Counted from the first letter of the stretch, positions 47,224-56,681 are shown. The stretch: 64,000 bases of DNA from Solibacillus sp. FSL K6-1523 (GCF_038005225.1 NZ_JBBOSU010000001.1:298001-362000); one strand, 5' to 3'. Made by a program: numbers and translations. The notes: a model not told the origin generated them from the sequence alone.

Positions 47224-48267
47224 ATGAACATACAAGAACTAAAATCATTTTTAGCTTTATATAAAAAAGAAACACAGCAAACAGAAAAGTGGCTAGAACT
47301 TCGCCTTATTGAAGCGGAAGACGCACAATTCAGCTTTACAACAGAGGAGTTAACATTCGGTGCGCGTGTTGCTTGGCGCAATAGTAATAAATGCATTGGC
47401 CGATTATTTTGGAATAGTTTAACGGTGCTGGATCAGCGGCATTTATTGGATGAGAAAGCTATTTTTAAAGCGCTGCTCGAGCATATTGCGTTTGCAACGA
47501 ATGACGGGAAAATTCGTCCAGTCATTTCAATCTTTGCGCATAAGCGTGTACATATTTGGAATCATCAGCTTATTCGCTATGCGGGCTATGAAACGGCAGA
47601 AGGAGTAATCGGTGATTCGGATTCACTCGCTTTTACAAAAACATGTGAAGCACTCGGTTGGCGCGGCGCACGAACGAATTATGATGTGCTACCACTCGTC
47701 ATTCAAGTAGATGATCGACCACCGAAGTTTATTGAAATTCCGAAAGCTTACGTTGTCGAAGTTCAAATTGAGCATCCAAATTATGATTTTTCAAGCTTGC
47801 AAATGAAGTGGTATGCTGTTCCGATTATTTCAAGTATGCGCTTTAATATTGGTGGAATTGACTTTCAAGCAGCGCCGTTTAATGGCTGGTATATGGGGAC
47901 GGAAATTGGCGCTCGTAATTTAGCGGATGAAGCGCGCTATCATTACTTGCCCAAAGTCGCACAGCAAATGGGGATTGAAACGACTTTGAATGCATCACTT
48001 TGGAAGGACCGTGCACTTGTCGAATTAAATATCGCAGTGTTGCATTCCTATAAAAAAGCAGGTGTCAGTATTGTTGATCATCATACCGCGGCACAACAGT
48101 TTGAATTGTTTCAAAAGCAGGAGCAAAAAGAACAGCGTGAAATAACGGGGAACTGGACGTGGCTCATTCCACCACTGTCACCTGCAACGACGTCTATTTA
48201 TCATCAACCGATTTTGAATAAAACGAAGAAGCCGAATTATTTTTATCAGCCGCTACCTTATAAATAA
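47224..48267 (+). CDS. nos: Bacterial nitric oxide synthase, oxygenase domain
   Basis: The 347-aa heme enzyme oxidises L-arginine to citrulline and nitric oxide, using reductases shared with other pathways. Like other bacterial NOS it has no fused reductase. The heme-thiolate Cys is about 57 in [13 protein letters not shown]. The substrate-binding Glu is about 227 in [19 protein letters not shown]. Trp/Phe residues of the tetrahydrobiopterin-type cofactor site are in [19 protein letters not shown]. Length is slightly under that of B. subtilis NOS. AAAGGAG and GGGGGG lie upstream of the ATG at 47224. It is monocistronic. Confidence 0.96.
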   Translation: MNIQELKSFLALYKKETQQTEKWLELRLIEAEDAQFSFTTEELTFGARVAWRNSNKCIGRLFWNSLTVLDQRHLLDEKAIFKALLEHIAFATNDGKIRPVISIFAHKRVHIWNHQLIRYAGYETAEGVIGDSDSLAFTKTCEALGWRGARTNYDVLPLVIQVDDRPPKFIEIPKAYVVEVQIEHPNYDFSSLQMKWYAVPIISSMRFNIGGIDFQAAPFNGWYMGTEIGARNLADEARYHYLPKVAQQMGIETTLNASLWKDRALVELNIAVLHSYKKAGVSIVDHHTAAQQFELFQKQEQKEQREITGNWTWLIPPLSPATTSIYHQPILNKTKKPNYFYQPLPYK

Positions 48268-48269
48268 AA

Positions 48270-48305
48270 ATCACCCTCATTCATTTGGCATGGAATGAGG
48301 GTGAA
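48270..48305. terminator. Shared terminator between nos and the nuclease gene
   Basis: CACCCTCATT pairs with AATGAGGGTG. The T-tract is clear on the minus strand (GATTTTTATTT), weaker on the plus strand. Confidence 0.7.
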
Positions 48306-48313
48306 ATACGTCG

Positions 48314-48865
48314 TTATTTATTCAAAATAATATCAATCAATTCATCACGATCAATTAAATAAACATCATTAATATCAGCCAGTTTTTTTGCCTGCTTTGT
48401 AAAATGACTATTCGTCACGACCCAAGCTTCAGTCGCATCATACATTTTGACCGCGCCGATAATTTCTTGAACCGCTTTTACACCTACAGAACTAGAATAG
48501 CGCTTTGCCTGTACAGCAATAACATCTTCGCCATCCTTTAAAATAAGGTCAGCACCGTAATCACCACTTGTTGCTGTGTAGCGCACTTTAAAGCCGCGGC
48601 GTTTAAATAGCTCACCTAAAAAGCGTTCGAAGTCCTGCCCGCTCATCACATCAACTTCACGAATACCGGATTTACGTAGTTTTGCTGTTTTGCGAGATTT
48701 CCACCAAATTTTAAACGCGATTAATAATACAAAGTAAAGAACAATCCCCATGCCGACACCTTGTAATGTTTCGTTAAAATACCAGCCGGCTGCACCTGCT
48801 AGGACGATCATGACCAATGTGAAATTAGGCATTTTTTTCTTTCTTCGTCGATTTCGTTTCCTCAA
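48314..48865 (-). CDS. Membrane-anchored Mrr-like restriction endonuclease-fold protein
   Basis: The protein is 183 aa. A very basic start (MRKRNRRRKKK) leads into two membrane helices at about 13-30 and 35-52. A C-terminal Mrr_cat-type domain spans about 75-180. The nuclease core is intact: SGQDFERFLGELFKRRGF, then the catalytic SGDYGADLIL (Asp about 107) and VIAVQAKRYSS (Gln-x-Lys). Such DNA-cleaving domains on a membrane anchor occur in Bacillales. Whether it acts in defence or in DNA uptake or repair is unknown. The start is TTG at 48865 with AAAGGAG upstream. It is a single gene. Confidence 0.83.
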   Translation of the reverse strand: MRKRNRRRKKKMPNFTLVMIVLAGAAGWYFNETLQGVGMGIVLYFVLLIAFKIWWKSRKTAKLRKSGIREVDVMSGQDFERFLGELFKRRGFKVRYTATSGDYGADLILKDGEDVIAVQAKRYSSSVGVKAVQEIIGAVKMYDATEAWVVTNSHFTKQAKKLADINDVYLIDRDELIDIILNK

Positions 48866-48938
48866 TTTCTATGTACTCCTTTAAGTTACAATGTTCTTCG
48901 TAACTAAAGTATATCACAAATGGGTACATACGTTTGCA

Positions 48939-50138
48939 TTAGACGAATTGTTTTTTCGCACTTATAAAGGCAACGATAAATAACAATGCGGATGTGATTA
49001 AAAATAACAAAATCGGGATTGTCCAACTATTCGTCGCATCATGAACAAAGCCGAATAAAACAGGTCCAATTGCTGCAACCAAATAGCCGACAGACTGTGC
49101 AAAGCCCGATAAGTCTGCCGCTTCGAAGGCAGTTTCTGTACGTAATGTGAAAAACATAAGGACAAGTCCAAATGAAGAACCGCCTGCAAAACCTAAAAAC
49201 ACCATCCATAAAACAGCTAAGCTTGTCCATTCCATAAATACACCCGTAAACCCGATGACATAACACAACGTAAAGAAAAGCACGATTGGACGTTGTGATG
49301 AAAGTTTTCCGGCAATAATCGGAATGATAAATGTGAGTGGAATTTGCGCAAGTTGCATAATAGAGCCCATCCAACCAGCATCTTGTGCAGCCATCCCTTG
49401 ACTTATAAAGATATCCGGTAGCCAAGCGCTTGAGCTATAGAAAATGAATGATTGTAAGCCCATCGTTGCGGCAATTGCCCATGCAAGAGGGGATTTCCAC
49501 ATTTTCTTTTTCGGTGCGTTAGAGCTTGCAAAGTTCATCTCTACTTTTTTATCCTTCAATAAAGGCAACCAAAATACTAAAGTTAATATGCCTAAAATAA
49601 GTGAAAAACCTAGTGCCAATTGCCAGCCATAATTCGATGCGATTGGGTAGCTAATTCCTGCTGCAAGTCCGGCAGAAATGTTCATCGAAACAGAATAAAT
49701 TCCCGTTAATAATCCAATATGAAGTGGGAATTTTAGCTTGAAATAACTAGGGATGAGTACGTTTCCGAAAGCGATCGCAACCCCAATCAAAATTGTCCCT
49801 AAAATCAGTAATGCAGTCGAACCAACTGAACGGAGCAAAATACCTGCACATAAAATGATAACCGAATAAAACAGTGTCCATTCCATGCCTAATTTTCTAG
49901 CGATACGTGCTGCAAACGGCGATATAACCGCAAAAGCAAGCAAAGGAATTGTCGTTAAAAAGCCAGCTAGGACGTTAGAAATACCAAGTCCATCTCGTAT
50001 AAAAGATATGATCGGTCCAACAACCGTTAAAGGTGTTCGAAGTGTTGTCGCAAATAAAATAATCGCCAATGTAAATAGCCAAATGGATTTATTGGATGAT
50101 AAGTTTTTGCTTGTGTATGTAACTAGTTTGGAATCCAT
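48939..50138 (-). CDS. MFS transporter, CynX/NimT family
   Basis: A 399-aa protein with 12 predicted membrane helices. The N-terminus TLRTPLTVVGPIISFIRDGLGISNVLAGFLTTIPLLAFAVISPFAARIARKLGME is typical of the cyanate/2-nitroimidazole (CynX/NimT) branch, which includes exporters of small toxic compounds. The substrate is unknown. The ATG at 50138 follows AAGGGGCGTGG. It stands alone; no cyanase or nitroreductase gene is adjacent. Confidence 0.86.
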   Translation of the reverse strand: MDSKLVTYTSKNLSSNKSIWLFTLAIILFATTLRTPLTVVGPIISFIRDGLGISNVLAGFLTTIPLLAFAVISPFAARIARKLGMEWTLFYSVIILCAGILLRSVGSTALLILGTILIGVAIAFGNVLIPSYFKLKFPLHIGLLTGIYSVSMNISAGLAAGISYPIASNYGWQLALGFSLILGILTLVFWLPLLKDKKVEMNFASSNAPKKKMWKSPLAWAIAATMGLQSFIFYSSSAWLPDIFISQGMAAQDAGWMGSIMQLAQIPLTFIIPIIAGKLSSQRPIVLFFTLCYVIGFTGVFMEWTSLAVLWMVFLGFAGGSSFGLVLMFFTLRTETAFEAADLSGFAQSVGYLVAAIGPVLFGFVHDATNSWTIPILLFLITSALLFIVAFISAKKQFV

Positions 50139-50294
50139 TTTCCACGCCCCTTTTTTAAATAAGAACTATTATATCAGATGTTAATAATTGTTCGAATTAT
50201 CCTAAAAAATAGAATAATTCAAATCGGTTGCTATCAAAAAATTGGTATGCTAGAATTTGAACCATTATTGAAATTAAATATTACATTACCTCAT

Positions 50295-50455
50295 GTCAAA
50301 GTGAGGTAGAGGTCGCAAGCATTAAGAATAGTATAGCGGAGATTGAGAAAATCGGTGAAACTATATGAAAGGAATGATTGCCGAAGTGTCATTTCAATTC
50401 TCAAAAAATGACGCTGGGGCTGTCTCCGAAAGGAACAGAACTGTCACATGTGTAA
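50295..50455 (+). promoter_or_regulatory. Lysine riboswitch (L box)
   Basis: Conserved L-box segments appear in order: GTGAGGTAGAGG-TCGC (50301-50316), GAAAGGAATGATTGCCGAAG (50368 onward), GCTGGGGCTGTCTCCGAAAGGA and GAACTGTCAC (ending near 50447). A terminator follows at 50497-50528, then an amino-acid permease gene. Lysine binding is expected to favour the terminator and switch off uptake. Confidence 0.9.
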
Positions 50456-50496
50456 GCGTGTGTTGAGCTATCTTTCAAGTTTGTCTGGTGTTAAAT

Positions 50497-50530
50497 AAAA
50501 CCGTCACAAAAACTTGTGGCGGTTTTTTAT
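50497..50530 (+). terminator. Riboswitch-controlled terminator
   Basis: AAAACCGTCACAA pairs with TTGTGGCGGTTTT (one G-U pair), ending in a T run. It lies between the lysine aptamer and the permease gene. Confidence 0.85.
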
Positions 50531-50543
50531 CTTCATTTAACTT

Positions 50544-50573
50544 TGGACGCAATTACGCCGAGGCGTAATTGAT
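50544..50573 (+). repeat. Interspersed palindromic repeat, copy 2 (3' part only)
   Basis: TGGACGCAATTACGCC-GA-GGCGTAATTGAT is identical to the 3' 30 nt of copy 1. It sits in the leader between the riboswitch terminator and the permease start. Confidence 0.75.
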
Positions 50574-50645
50574 TAAAAGGTTGTCCAAACTATAAGTATG
50601 ATGAGATTTAACACGATGCAAATGAAATAAAAAGGAGAATTTTCC

Positions 50646-52106
50646 ATGAGTGAAATAAAAATCGATCAACTTGGTAATAAAAATCAATTAAAAAGAAGCC
50701 TGAAAAGTCGCCACATTACGATGATTTCTTTAGGTGGAACAATTGGAACAGGACTTTTCCTAGCATCGGGTGGAGCAATCGCACAAGCAGGTCCAGGTGG
50801 GGCATTGCTTGCTTACGCGTTAATCGGTGTGATGGTGTACTTCTTAATGACGAGCTTAGGGGAAATGGCGGCGTATATGCCTACATCCGGTTCGTTCAGT
50901 ACGTACGCAACGAAATTTGTCGACCCAGCACTAGGCTTTGCACTAGGCTGGAACTACTGGTACAACTGGGCCATTACGATTGCAGCTGAAATTGCAGCGG
51001 TATCGTTAATTATGAAATATTGGTTCCCAAATAGTTCGTCGTTTACATGGACAATTTTATTTATTGTTGTTGTTTTATCGTTTAACTTACTTTCGGTTAA
51101 AGCGTACGGTGAAAGTGAATATTGGTTTGCGATGATTAAAGTTGTAACAGTGATTGTATTCATTATTGTCAGCTTCCTTATGATTTTTGGGATTTTAGGT
51201 GGCAATGATCCAGTAGGCTTCAAAAACTTCTTTGTTGGAGATGCACCGTTTAATGGCGGATTCCTAGCAATGTTCGGTATTTTCTTAGCAGCAGGTTTCT
51301 CGTTCCAAGGGACGGAGATGCTCGGAGTAACTGCTGGTGAAACAGACGACCCAGGAAAAAATATTCCAAAGGCAGTGCGTTCGGTATTCTGGCGTATTTT
51401 ACTGTTTTATATTTTTGCAATTGGTGCAATTGGTTTGTTAATTCCGTACACAGATTCACGTTTACTATCAGAAGATATTGCAACAAGTCCGTTTACATTA
51501 GTATTTGAAAACTTAGGCTTTGCATTCGCGGCTTCTGTGATGAATGCAATTATTTTAACAGCGATGCTATCTGCCGGAAACTCAGGTTTATATGCAGCAA
51601 GCCGTATGTTATTCCAATTAGCAGTCGATGGCAAAGCACCAAAGTTTTTTGCGAAAGTGAATACGCGCGGCATCCCAGTATACGCGTTAATCGCAACAAT
51701 GGCTGTAGGTTGTGTATCATTTTTAGCTTCATTCTTCGGTGATGGTGTCGTTTATATTTGGTTATTAAACGCATCAGGGCTATCCGGATTTATTGCATGG
51801 CTAGGAATTGCGATAAGTCATTACCGATTCCGCCGAGCGTATGTTGCGCAAGGGCGTTCACTAAGTGATTTACCATATGTATCTAAATTCTTCCCATTTG
51901 GTCCATTATTCGCATTTGCACTATGTACGCTTGTTATTTTAGGACAAAACTACATGGCGTTCATGGGGGGCACAATTGACTGGTATGGCGTTTTAGTATC
52001 ATATATTGGCATCCCTTTATTCGTAGCACTGTGGGTAGGTTATAAATGGAAACATAAAACGAAAGTCGTGCCATTAATGGATTGCGATTTAACAAATAAG
52101 TACTAA
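50646..52106 (+). CDS. lysP: Lysine-type amino-acid permease (APC family)
   Basis: A 486-aa membrane permease with 12 predicted helices. The N-terminal block RSLKSRHITMISLGGTIGTGLFLASGGAIAQAGPGGALLAYALIG is typical of the LysP/AAT amino-acid:H+ symporters. FQGTEMLGVTAGETDDPGKNIPKAV lies mid-protein. Lysine specificity is inferred from the L-box riboswitch in its leader. AAAGGAG precedes the ATG. It is a single gene ended by a strong terminator. Confidence 0.9.
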   Translation: MSEIKIDQLGNKNQLKRSLKSRHITMISLGGTIGTGLFLASGGAIAQAGPGGALLAYALIGVMVYFLMTSLGEMAAYMPTSGSFSTYATKFVDPALGFALGWNYWYNWAITIAAEIAAVSLIMKYWFPNSSSFTWTILFIVVVLSFNLLSVKAYGESEYWFAMIKVVTVIVFIIVSFLMIFGILGGNDPVGFKNFFVGDAPFNGGFLAMFGIFLAAGFSFQGTEMLGVTAGETDDPGKNIPKAVRSVFWRILLFYIFAIGAIGLLIPYTDSRLLSEDIATSPFTLVFENLGFAFAASVMNAIILTAMLSAGNSGLYAASRMLFQLAVDGKAPKFFAKVNTRGIPVYALIATMAVGCVSFLASFFGDGVVYIWLLNASGLSGFIAWLGIAISHYRFRRAYVAQGRSLSDLPYVSKFFPFGPLFAFALCTLVILGQNYMAFMGGTIDWYGVLVSYIGIPLFVALWVGYKWKHKTKVVPLMDCDLTNKY

Positions 52107-52112
52107 ATCAGA

Positions 52113-52149
52113 AGCAAAATCTCATTTATTTGAGGTTTTGCTTTTTTTA
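52113..52149 (+). terminator. Terminator of the lysine permease gene
   Basis: AAGCAAAATCTCA pairs with TGAGGTTTTGCTT, followed by TTTTTAT. Confidence 0.85.
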
Positions 52150-52265
52150 TTCTGTTTGTGCCAAAAGTTATATTGAGATGGTATGATTAGAATATAATGA
52201 AGGAACGAAACATAGCGATATCACTCGCTATTAATGATAAAGGAAATTGAAGGAAGTGATGAAAG

Positions 52266-52955
52266 GTGACAGTTTCAAAAGGGTTTTATAAAAAGATTTA
52301 CAATTGGCTAATGGATGTAGAAAAAAATGAAGTCCGATACCGCCCATTTATAATGGATGGAAATCCTTATAAATCACGTGTTTTTTTAGTCGGATCAAAT
52401 GCGATACCATTTTTTATGGTGGAGCAAGGTGATGAGAAATCATTTGCAGATGCATTACTAAATCAAGACTTACTGGAAGACTTATATGATCGTGACATAC
52501 ATGATGCGCCGCGTGAATTTAAAGGATCTTTACATTTTGCGAAATGGCTACAAAAGGAATTCAATGAAACGACTGTTTATACTTCTTTGAATGCATTCCA
52601 AGTGGAAACTGCCGATGAATTAAAGAAAGTAAAAAAAGAAAATCCACAAGCCTTTGCACGCGGGCAAGTTATTTTTGACGAAGTATTCAATGAGTTTCAA
52701 CCAGAAATTATTATTCTTCAAGGGACAGCTGCATTGAATCAATTTAAAGAGATGTATGCCGAACGTTTAGTAATTTATAATTCTACAATAACAAAAGTGC
52801 AGCAATTAGAAGTAGAAGGACCATTTGCAGAAATGCTTGATCAAAACGGCAAAAAGGTGTATATTTTCGCAACACGTAGCATGTCTTATTTCGGAAAAGA
52901 CGGTTTAAAGTTTGGAGATTTTAAAAACAAAATCCGCGAATTTCTAGAAAATTAA
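52266..52955 (+). CDS. Unrecognised cytosolic protein with a uracil-DNA-glycosylase-like look
   Basis: A 229-aa soluble protein with no signal or membrane segment. Two stretches, SRVFLVGSNAIPFF (about 38-51) and PEIIILQGTAALNQF (about 143-157), resemble the two core strand-loop regions of UDG-superfamily folds. The catalytic motifs of known uracil-DNA glycosylases are not evident, so I give no enzyme function. It starts with GTG at 52266, with AGGAAG 9 nt upstream. It is transcribed alone between lysP and the guanine riboswitch. Confidence 0.7.
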   Translation: MTVSKGFYKKIYNWLMDVEKNEVRYRPFIMDGNPYKSRVFLVGSNAIPFFMVEQGDEKSFADALLNQDLLEDLYDRDIHDAPREFKGSLHFAKWLQKEFNETTVYTSLNAFQVETADELKKVKKENPQAFARGQVIFDEVFNEFQPEIIILQGTAALNQFKEMYAERLVIYNSTITKVQQLEVEGPFAEMLDQNGKKVYIFATRSMSYFGKDGLKFGDFKNKIREFLEN

Positions 52956-53109
52956 AGCGAAATCCGAACATTGAACTATCTATTTGTATGGAAAACACCA
53001 AATTTCCGAATAATAAGAATAATTCTTTTATTTTAGATTTATTGCTTTTCCAAAATGAGATGATTATAATTGGAACATTCACATGACTTACTTAAATCAA
53101 ATTAAATAA

Positions 53110-53185
53110 CTTTACTCATATAATAGCGGGGATAAGGCTTGCGAGTTTCTACCGATTTACCATAAATAAATCGACTATGGGTGAA
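53110..53185 (+). promoter_or_regulatory. Guanine/xanthine riboswitch (purine aptamer)
   Basis: P1 pairs CTTTACTCATA with TATGGGTGAAG. The core reads ACTCATATAATAGCGGGGAT...AGTTTCTACC...GACTATGGGTG. The specificity base in GACTAT is C (53175), the guanine form, rather than the U of adenine aptamers. It precedes xpt-pbuX. A terminator at 53262-53317 provides the expression platform. Confidence 0.92.
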
Positions 53186-53261
53186 GCATGATTAACGAAT
53201 GAATTGTCCAATTATTCACTTAGAATCATTGTGCGATTCATCTGTTATTTCTTTTGAACTT

Positions 53262-53317
53262 TACTCAGAAGACTTGCTCCACTCTAAACAAGTGGACAGG
53301 TTTACTGAGTTTTTTTG
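53262..53317 (+). terminator. Riboswitch-controlled terminator before xpt
   Basis: ACTCAG at 53263-53268 pairs with CTGAGT at 53305-53310, enclosing further pairing (CTCCACT with AGTGGA), then TTTTTTT. Confidence 0.75.
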
Positions 53318-53342
53318 TAATTGGAAAATGTTTTGAAAATAA

Positions 53343-53933
<591 letters not shown>

Positions 53934-53944
53934 ATGAATTGATC

Positions 53945-53967
53945 TTCACTTGCTAAAGCAAGTGAAA
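53945..53967 (+). repeat. Hairpin module 5' of repeat copy 3
   Basis: TTCACTTGC-TAAA-GCAAGTGAA is a perfect hairpin directly after the xpt stop and directly before the 88-nt repeat core. It occupies the same position as the hairpin cluster before copy 1 but differs in sequence. Confidence 0.6.
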
Positions 53968-54055
53968 GCCTCCGGCGGATGTCACAGATTTTTAGAGGAA
54001 TTTTTTGAGCCTGCTCGAAAAAAAACTGGACGCAATTACGCCTTGGCGTAATTGA
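53968..54055 (+). repeat. Interspersed palindromic repeat, copy 3 (full core)
   Basis: The 88-nt core has the same length as copy 1 and shares GCC(T/C)CGGCGGATGTCACAG, the internal CTCGAAAA stem arm and GGACGCAATTACGCC. The terminal palindrome centre is TT here and GA in copy 1. It lies between xpt and pbuX. Confidence 0.8.
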
Positions 54056-54094
54056 TCTCATCAAGAGTACACTTAAATTGGGGGAAACTTCTTT

Positions 54095-55405
54095 ATGAAT
54101 AATACAAAAGCGGCAATGCTTGGTATTCAACACTTACTTGCGATGTATGCAGGTGCGATTTTAGTCCCGCTAATTATCGGTGGAGCACTTAACTTTACTC
54201 CTGCTCAAATGACATATTTAGTCGCAATCGATATTTTCATGTGCGGTGTAGCAACATTGCTACAAGTATGGAAAGGTCGCTTTATCGGAATTGGTTTACC
54301 AGTTGTATTAGGTTGTACATTTACTGCGGTAAGTCCGATTATTGCGATTGGCAGTACGGGTGGTTTAGGTGATGTTTATGGTGCGATTATTGCATCAGGC
54401 TTAATTATCGTCCTTATTGGTGGATTATTTGGTAGATTAATTCCATTTTTCCCGCCAGTTGTAACAGGTTCTGTCGTAACGATTATCGGGATTAGCTTAA
54501 TTCCAGTTGCGATTAACAATATGGGTGGCGGTCAAGGGGCTCCTGATTTTGCATCTGGCTCAAATGTAGCACTTGCTTTCATCACATTGATCGTTATTTT
54601 AGTCGTGTACCGCTTTACTGTTGGGTTTGTTCGAGCGATTTCTATTTTAATAGGAATGGTAGTAGGTACAGTACTCGGGATAATCATGAACAAAGTTGAT
54701 TTTACACCAGTAGTAGAAGCTTCTTGGTTACACATTATGCAACCATTTTACTTAGCGACACCGACGTTCAATACATCTGCCATTGTAACGATGACATTAG
54801 TTGCGATGGTTTCGTTAGTAGAATCGACAGGTGTATATTATGCTTTAAGTGATATTTGTAAAAAAACATTAACTTCAAAAGATTTAGCAAAAGGGTATCG
54901 TGCAGAAGGATTAGCCTCGATTATCGGTGGTATTTTCAACGCATTCCCTTATACAACATTTTCTCAAAACGTTGGTTTAACGCAAATGTCAGGTGTACGT
55001 GACCGCAAAGTAATTTACATTACAGGTGGGATGCTTGTAGCACTTGGTTTCTTACCGAAATTAGCGGCAATTACAACAATCATTCCTACGCCAGTGCTTG
55101 GAGCAGCGATGTTAGCGATGTTTGGTATGGTTATTACGCAAGGTGTTCGTATGTTAGCACCTGAAATTGCAAAATCGATGGAAAATGCGATGGTAGCAGC
55201 AATAGCGGTTAGCTTAGGTGTTGGTGTTGCAAGCGTACCGGGCGTTTTTGCAAATATTGCAGCAGGTTTACCGGCTTGGTTAGCAGAAGTGTTAACAGTT
55301 ATTACATCAAACGGCATTGTAGCGGGTTCGATTACAGCGATTTTACTTAACATTTTATTTAATATGATTGGACCGAAACGTAAAGATCCGATGCATGTAG
55401 AATAA
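54095..55405 (+). CDS. pbuX: Xanthine permease (NCS2 family)
   Basis: A 436-aa membrane protein with about 12-14 helices that imports xanthine for the neighbouring Xpt. The NCS2 motif region ESTGVYYALSDICKK (about 245-260), GLASIIGGIFNAFPYTTFSQNVGLTQMSGVRDRKV and an early AMYAGAILVPLIIGG segment are characteristic. GGGGGAAAC precedes the ATG. It is 161 nt after xpt, the gap filled by a hairpin plus the palindromic repeat. A long terminator follows. Confidence 0.94.
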   Translation: MNNTKAAMLGIQHLLAMYAGAILVPLIIGGALNFTPAQMTYLVAIDIFMCGVATLLQVWKGRFIGIGLPVVLGCTFTAVSPIIAIGSTGGLGDVYGAIIASGLIIVLIGGLFGRLIPFFPPVVTGSVVTIIGISLIPVAINNMGGGQGAPDFASGSNVALAFITLIVILVVYRFTVGFVRAISILIGMVVGTVLGIIMNKVDFTPVVEASWLHIMQPFYLATPTFNTSAIVTMTLVAMVSLVESTGVYYALSDICKKTLTSKDLAKGYRAEGLASIIGGIFNAFPYTTFSQNVGLTQMSGVRDRKVIYITGGMLVALGFLPKLAAITTIIPTPVLGAAMLAMFGMVITQGVRMLAPEIAKSMENAMVAAIAVSLGVGVASVPGVFANIAAGLPAWLAEVLTVITSNGIVAGSITAILLNILFNMIGPKRKDPMHVE

Positions 55406-55469
55406 CTTTTTAAGGAAATAATTAAATAATGTTCATCTAAATACCTCGTATATTTTGATGAAAAGAATG

Positions 55470-55521
55470 TTGTCACCTCCTCATATCTATTAAATTAGAT
55501 ATGAGGAGGTGGCATTTTTTG
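55470..55521 (+). terminator. Terminator of the xpt-pbuX operon
   Basis: A stem of 16 or more bp (TCACCTCCTCATATCT with AGATATGAGGAGGTGG) ends in TTTTTT. The stem includes CCTCC, i.e. an anti-Shine-Dalgarno-like run, which is probably incidental. Confidence 0.85.
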
Positions 55522-55723
55522 TGCGGTTGTTGTACTGAAACATGTAGTGTGATTTGTGTATGAACAAGGACAGAGAAGATAGATTATCACGCCCAATTAC
55601 TTATTCGAATTTAAAGTGAGTGACTTCCTTATTATTCCTTTACTTAAACTTTAACAGAAGATAGAATTTAATTGATTGGAGTAGAAAAAATAGGAGATTT
55701 CGATATGGGGAGGGAGCAAGCAA
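55522..55723 (+). other. Intergenic region before the hydroxyacyl-CoA dehydrogenase gene
   Basis: No gene is seen; together with the terminator it makes about 320 bases between coding regions. The right end holds GGGAGGGAG, the ribosome-binding site of the next gene. No convincing promoter or operator was recognised. Confidence 0.4.
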
Positions 55724-56665
55724 TTGGAGAAGGTAGCGATATTAGGTTGTGGGACAATGGGGCATTCGATTGCTTTAAGTGCTGCATGGGCGAATTATGA
55801 AGTGATTGTGTTTGGTTTGAATGAACAGGACATAGAAAATGCGCAAACTGGCTTACAAAGTAAATTGACGATATTACTTGAGCAGGAAGCTATTACACAA
55901 CAAACTGCTGGGCTTATCCAAGCGAATATTAAATTTTCAACAAGTTTACAAGAAGTCGTGCAAGATAAAACATTCATTATTGAGGCGATACCTGAAAATT
56001 TAGCGCTAAAGCAACAAACCTTCACACAATTAGAAGAAATTATATCTGAAACAGCGATCATTGCCAGTAACACATCAGGGATAATGCCGTCATTACTTGC
56101 TGAAAAGATGCAATATCCGAATCGTTTAGTCATTACACACTTTTGGAATCCTGCACACCTTGTACCACTTGTTGAAATTGTAAAAGGTGATCAGACGGAT
56201 GAGGCAACGGTAGAACGTACGATGGCCTTAATGCAACAATTCCATAAGAAACCAATCAAAATTGAAAAGGAAATTGCAGGTTTTGTCGGTAATCGTCTAC
56301 AATTTGCATTGTTCCGTGAAGCGCAATATTTATATGAGCTTGGTGTCGCTTCAAAAGAAGATATTGATGCAGCGGTCGTATATAGTATCGGCCGCCGATT
56401 GTCCGTTACAGGCCCTTTACTTTCGGCAGATATGACGGGGCTTGATGTCGTACAAGATATTACGGGCTATTTATTTGAAGATTTAAGTGCTACCAAGCAA
56501 GTTGGACCAACTGTTGCAAAATTGACAGCACAAAATCATTTAGGTTACAAAACGGGGCAAGGGTACTATGAGTGGACAGATGCATTGTCGACAACAGTGA
56601 ATAAAGAGCGTGAACAAACGTTAATTAACCACTTAAAGCAAGATTTAGAAAAGAAGCTAAGATGA
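55724..56665 (+). CDS. 3-hydroxyacyl-CoA dehydrogenase family protein
   Basis: The 313-aa protein has an N-terminal Rossmann domain (VAILGCGTMGHSIALSAAWANYEV, about 4-27) and a C-terminal all-helical domain. Conserved active-site blocks are NTSGIMPSLLAE (about 115), RLVITHFWNPAHLVPLVEIV (catalytic His-Glu pair region) and GFVGNRLQFALFREA. Family members oxidise 3-hydroxyacyl-CoA, 3-hydroxybutyryl-CoA or, in close relatives, L-carnitine or lambda-crystallin substrates. The start is TTG at 55724 with GGGAGGGAG upstream. The SDR gene follows 16 nt later, so they form one transcript for hydroxy-acid oxidation. Confidence 0.87.
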   Translation: MEKVAILGCGTMGHSIALSAAWANYEVIVFGLNEQDIENAQTGLQSKLTILLEQEAITQQTAGLIQANIKFSTSLQEVVQDKTFIIEAIPENLALKQQTFTQLEEIISETAIIASNTSGIMPSLLAEKMQYPNRLVITHFWNPAHLVPLVEIVKGDQTDEATVERTMALMQQFHKKPIKIEKEIAGFVGNRLQFALFREAQYLYELGVASKEDIDAAVVYSIGRRLSVTGPLLSADMTGLDVVQDITGYLFEDLSATKQVGPTVAKLTAQNHLGYKTGQGYYEWTDALSTTVNKEREQTLINHLKQDLEKKLR

Positions 56666-56681
56666 AACGGGGGAATTGGGG

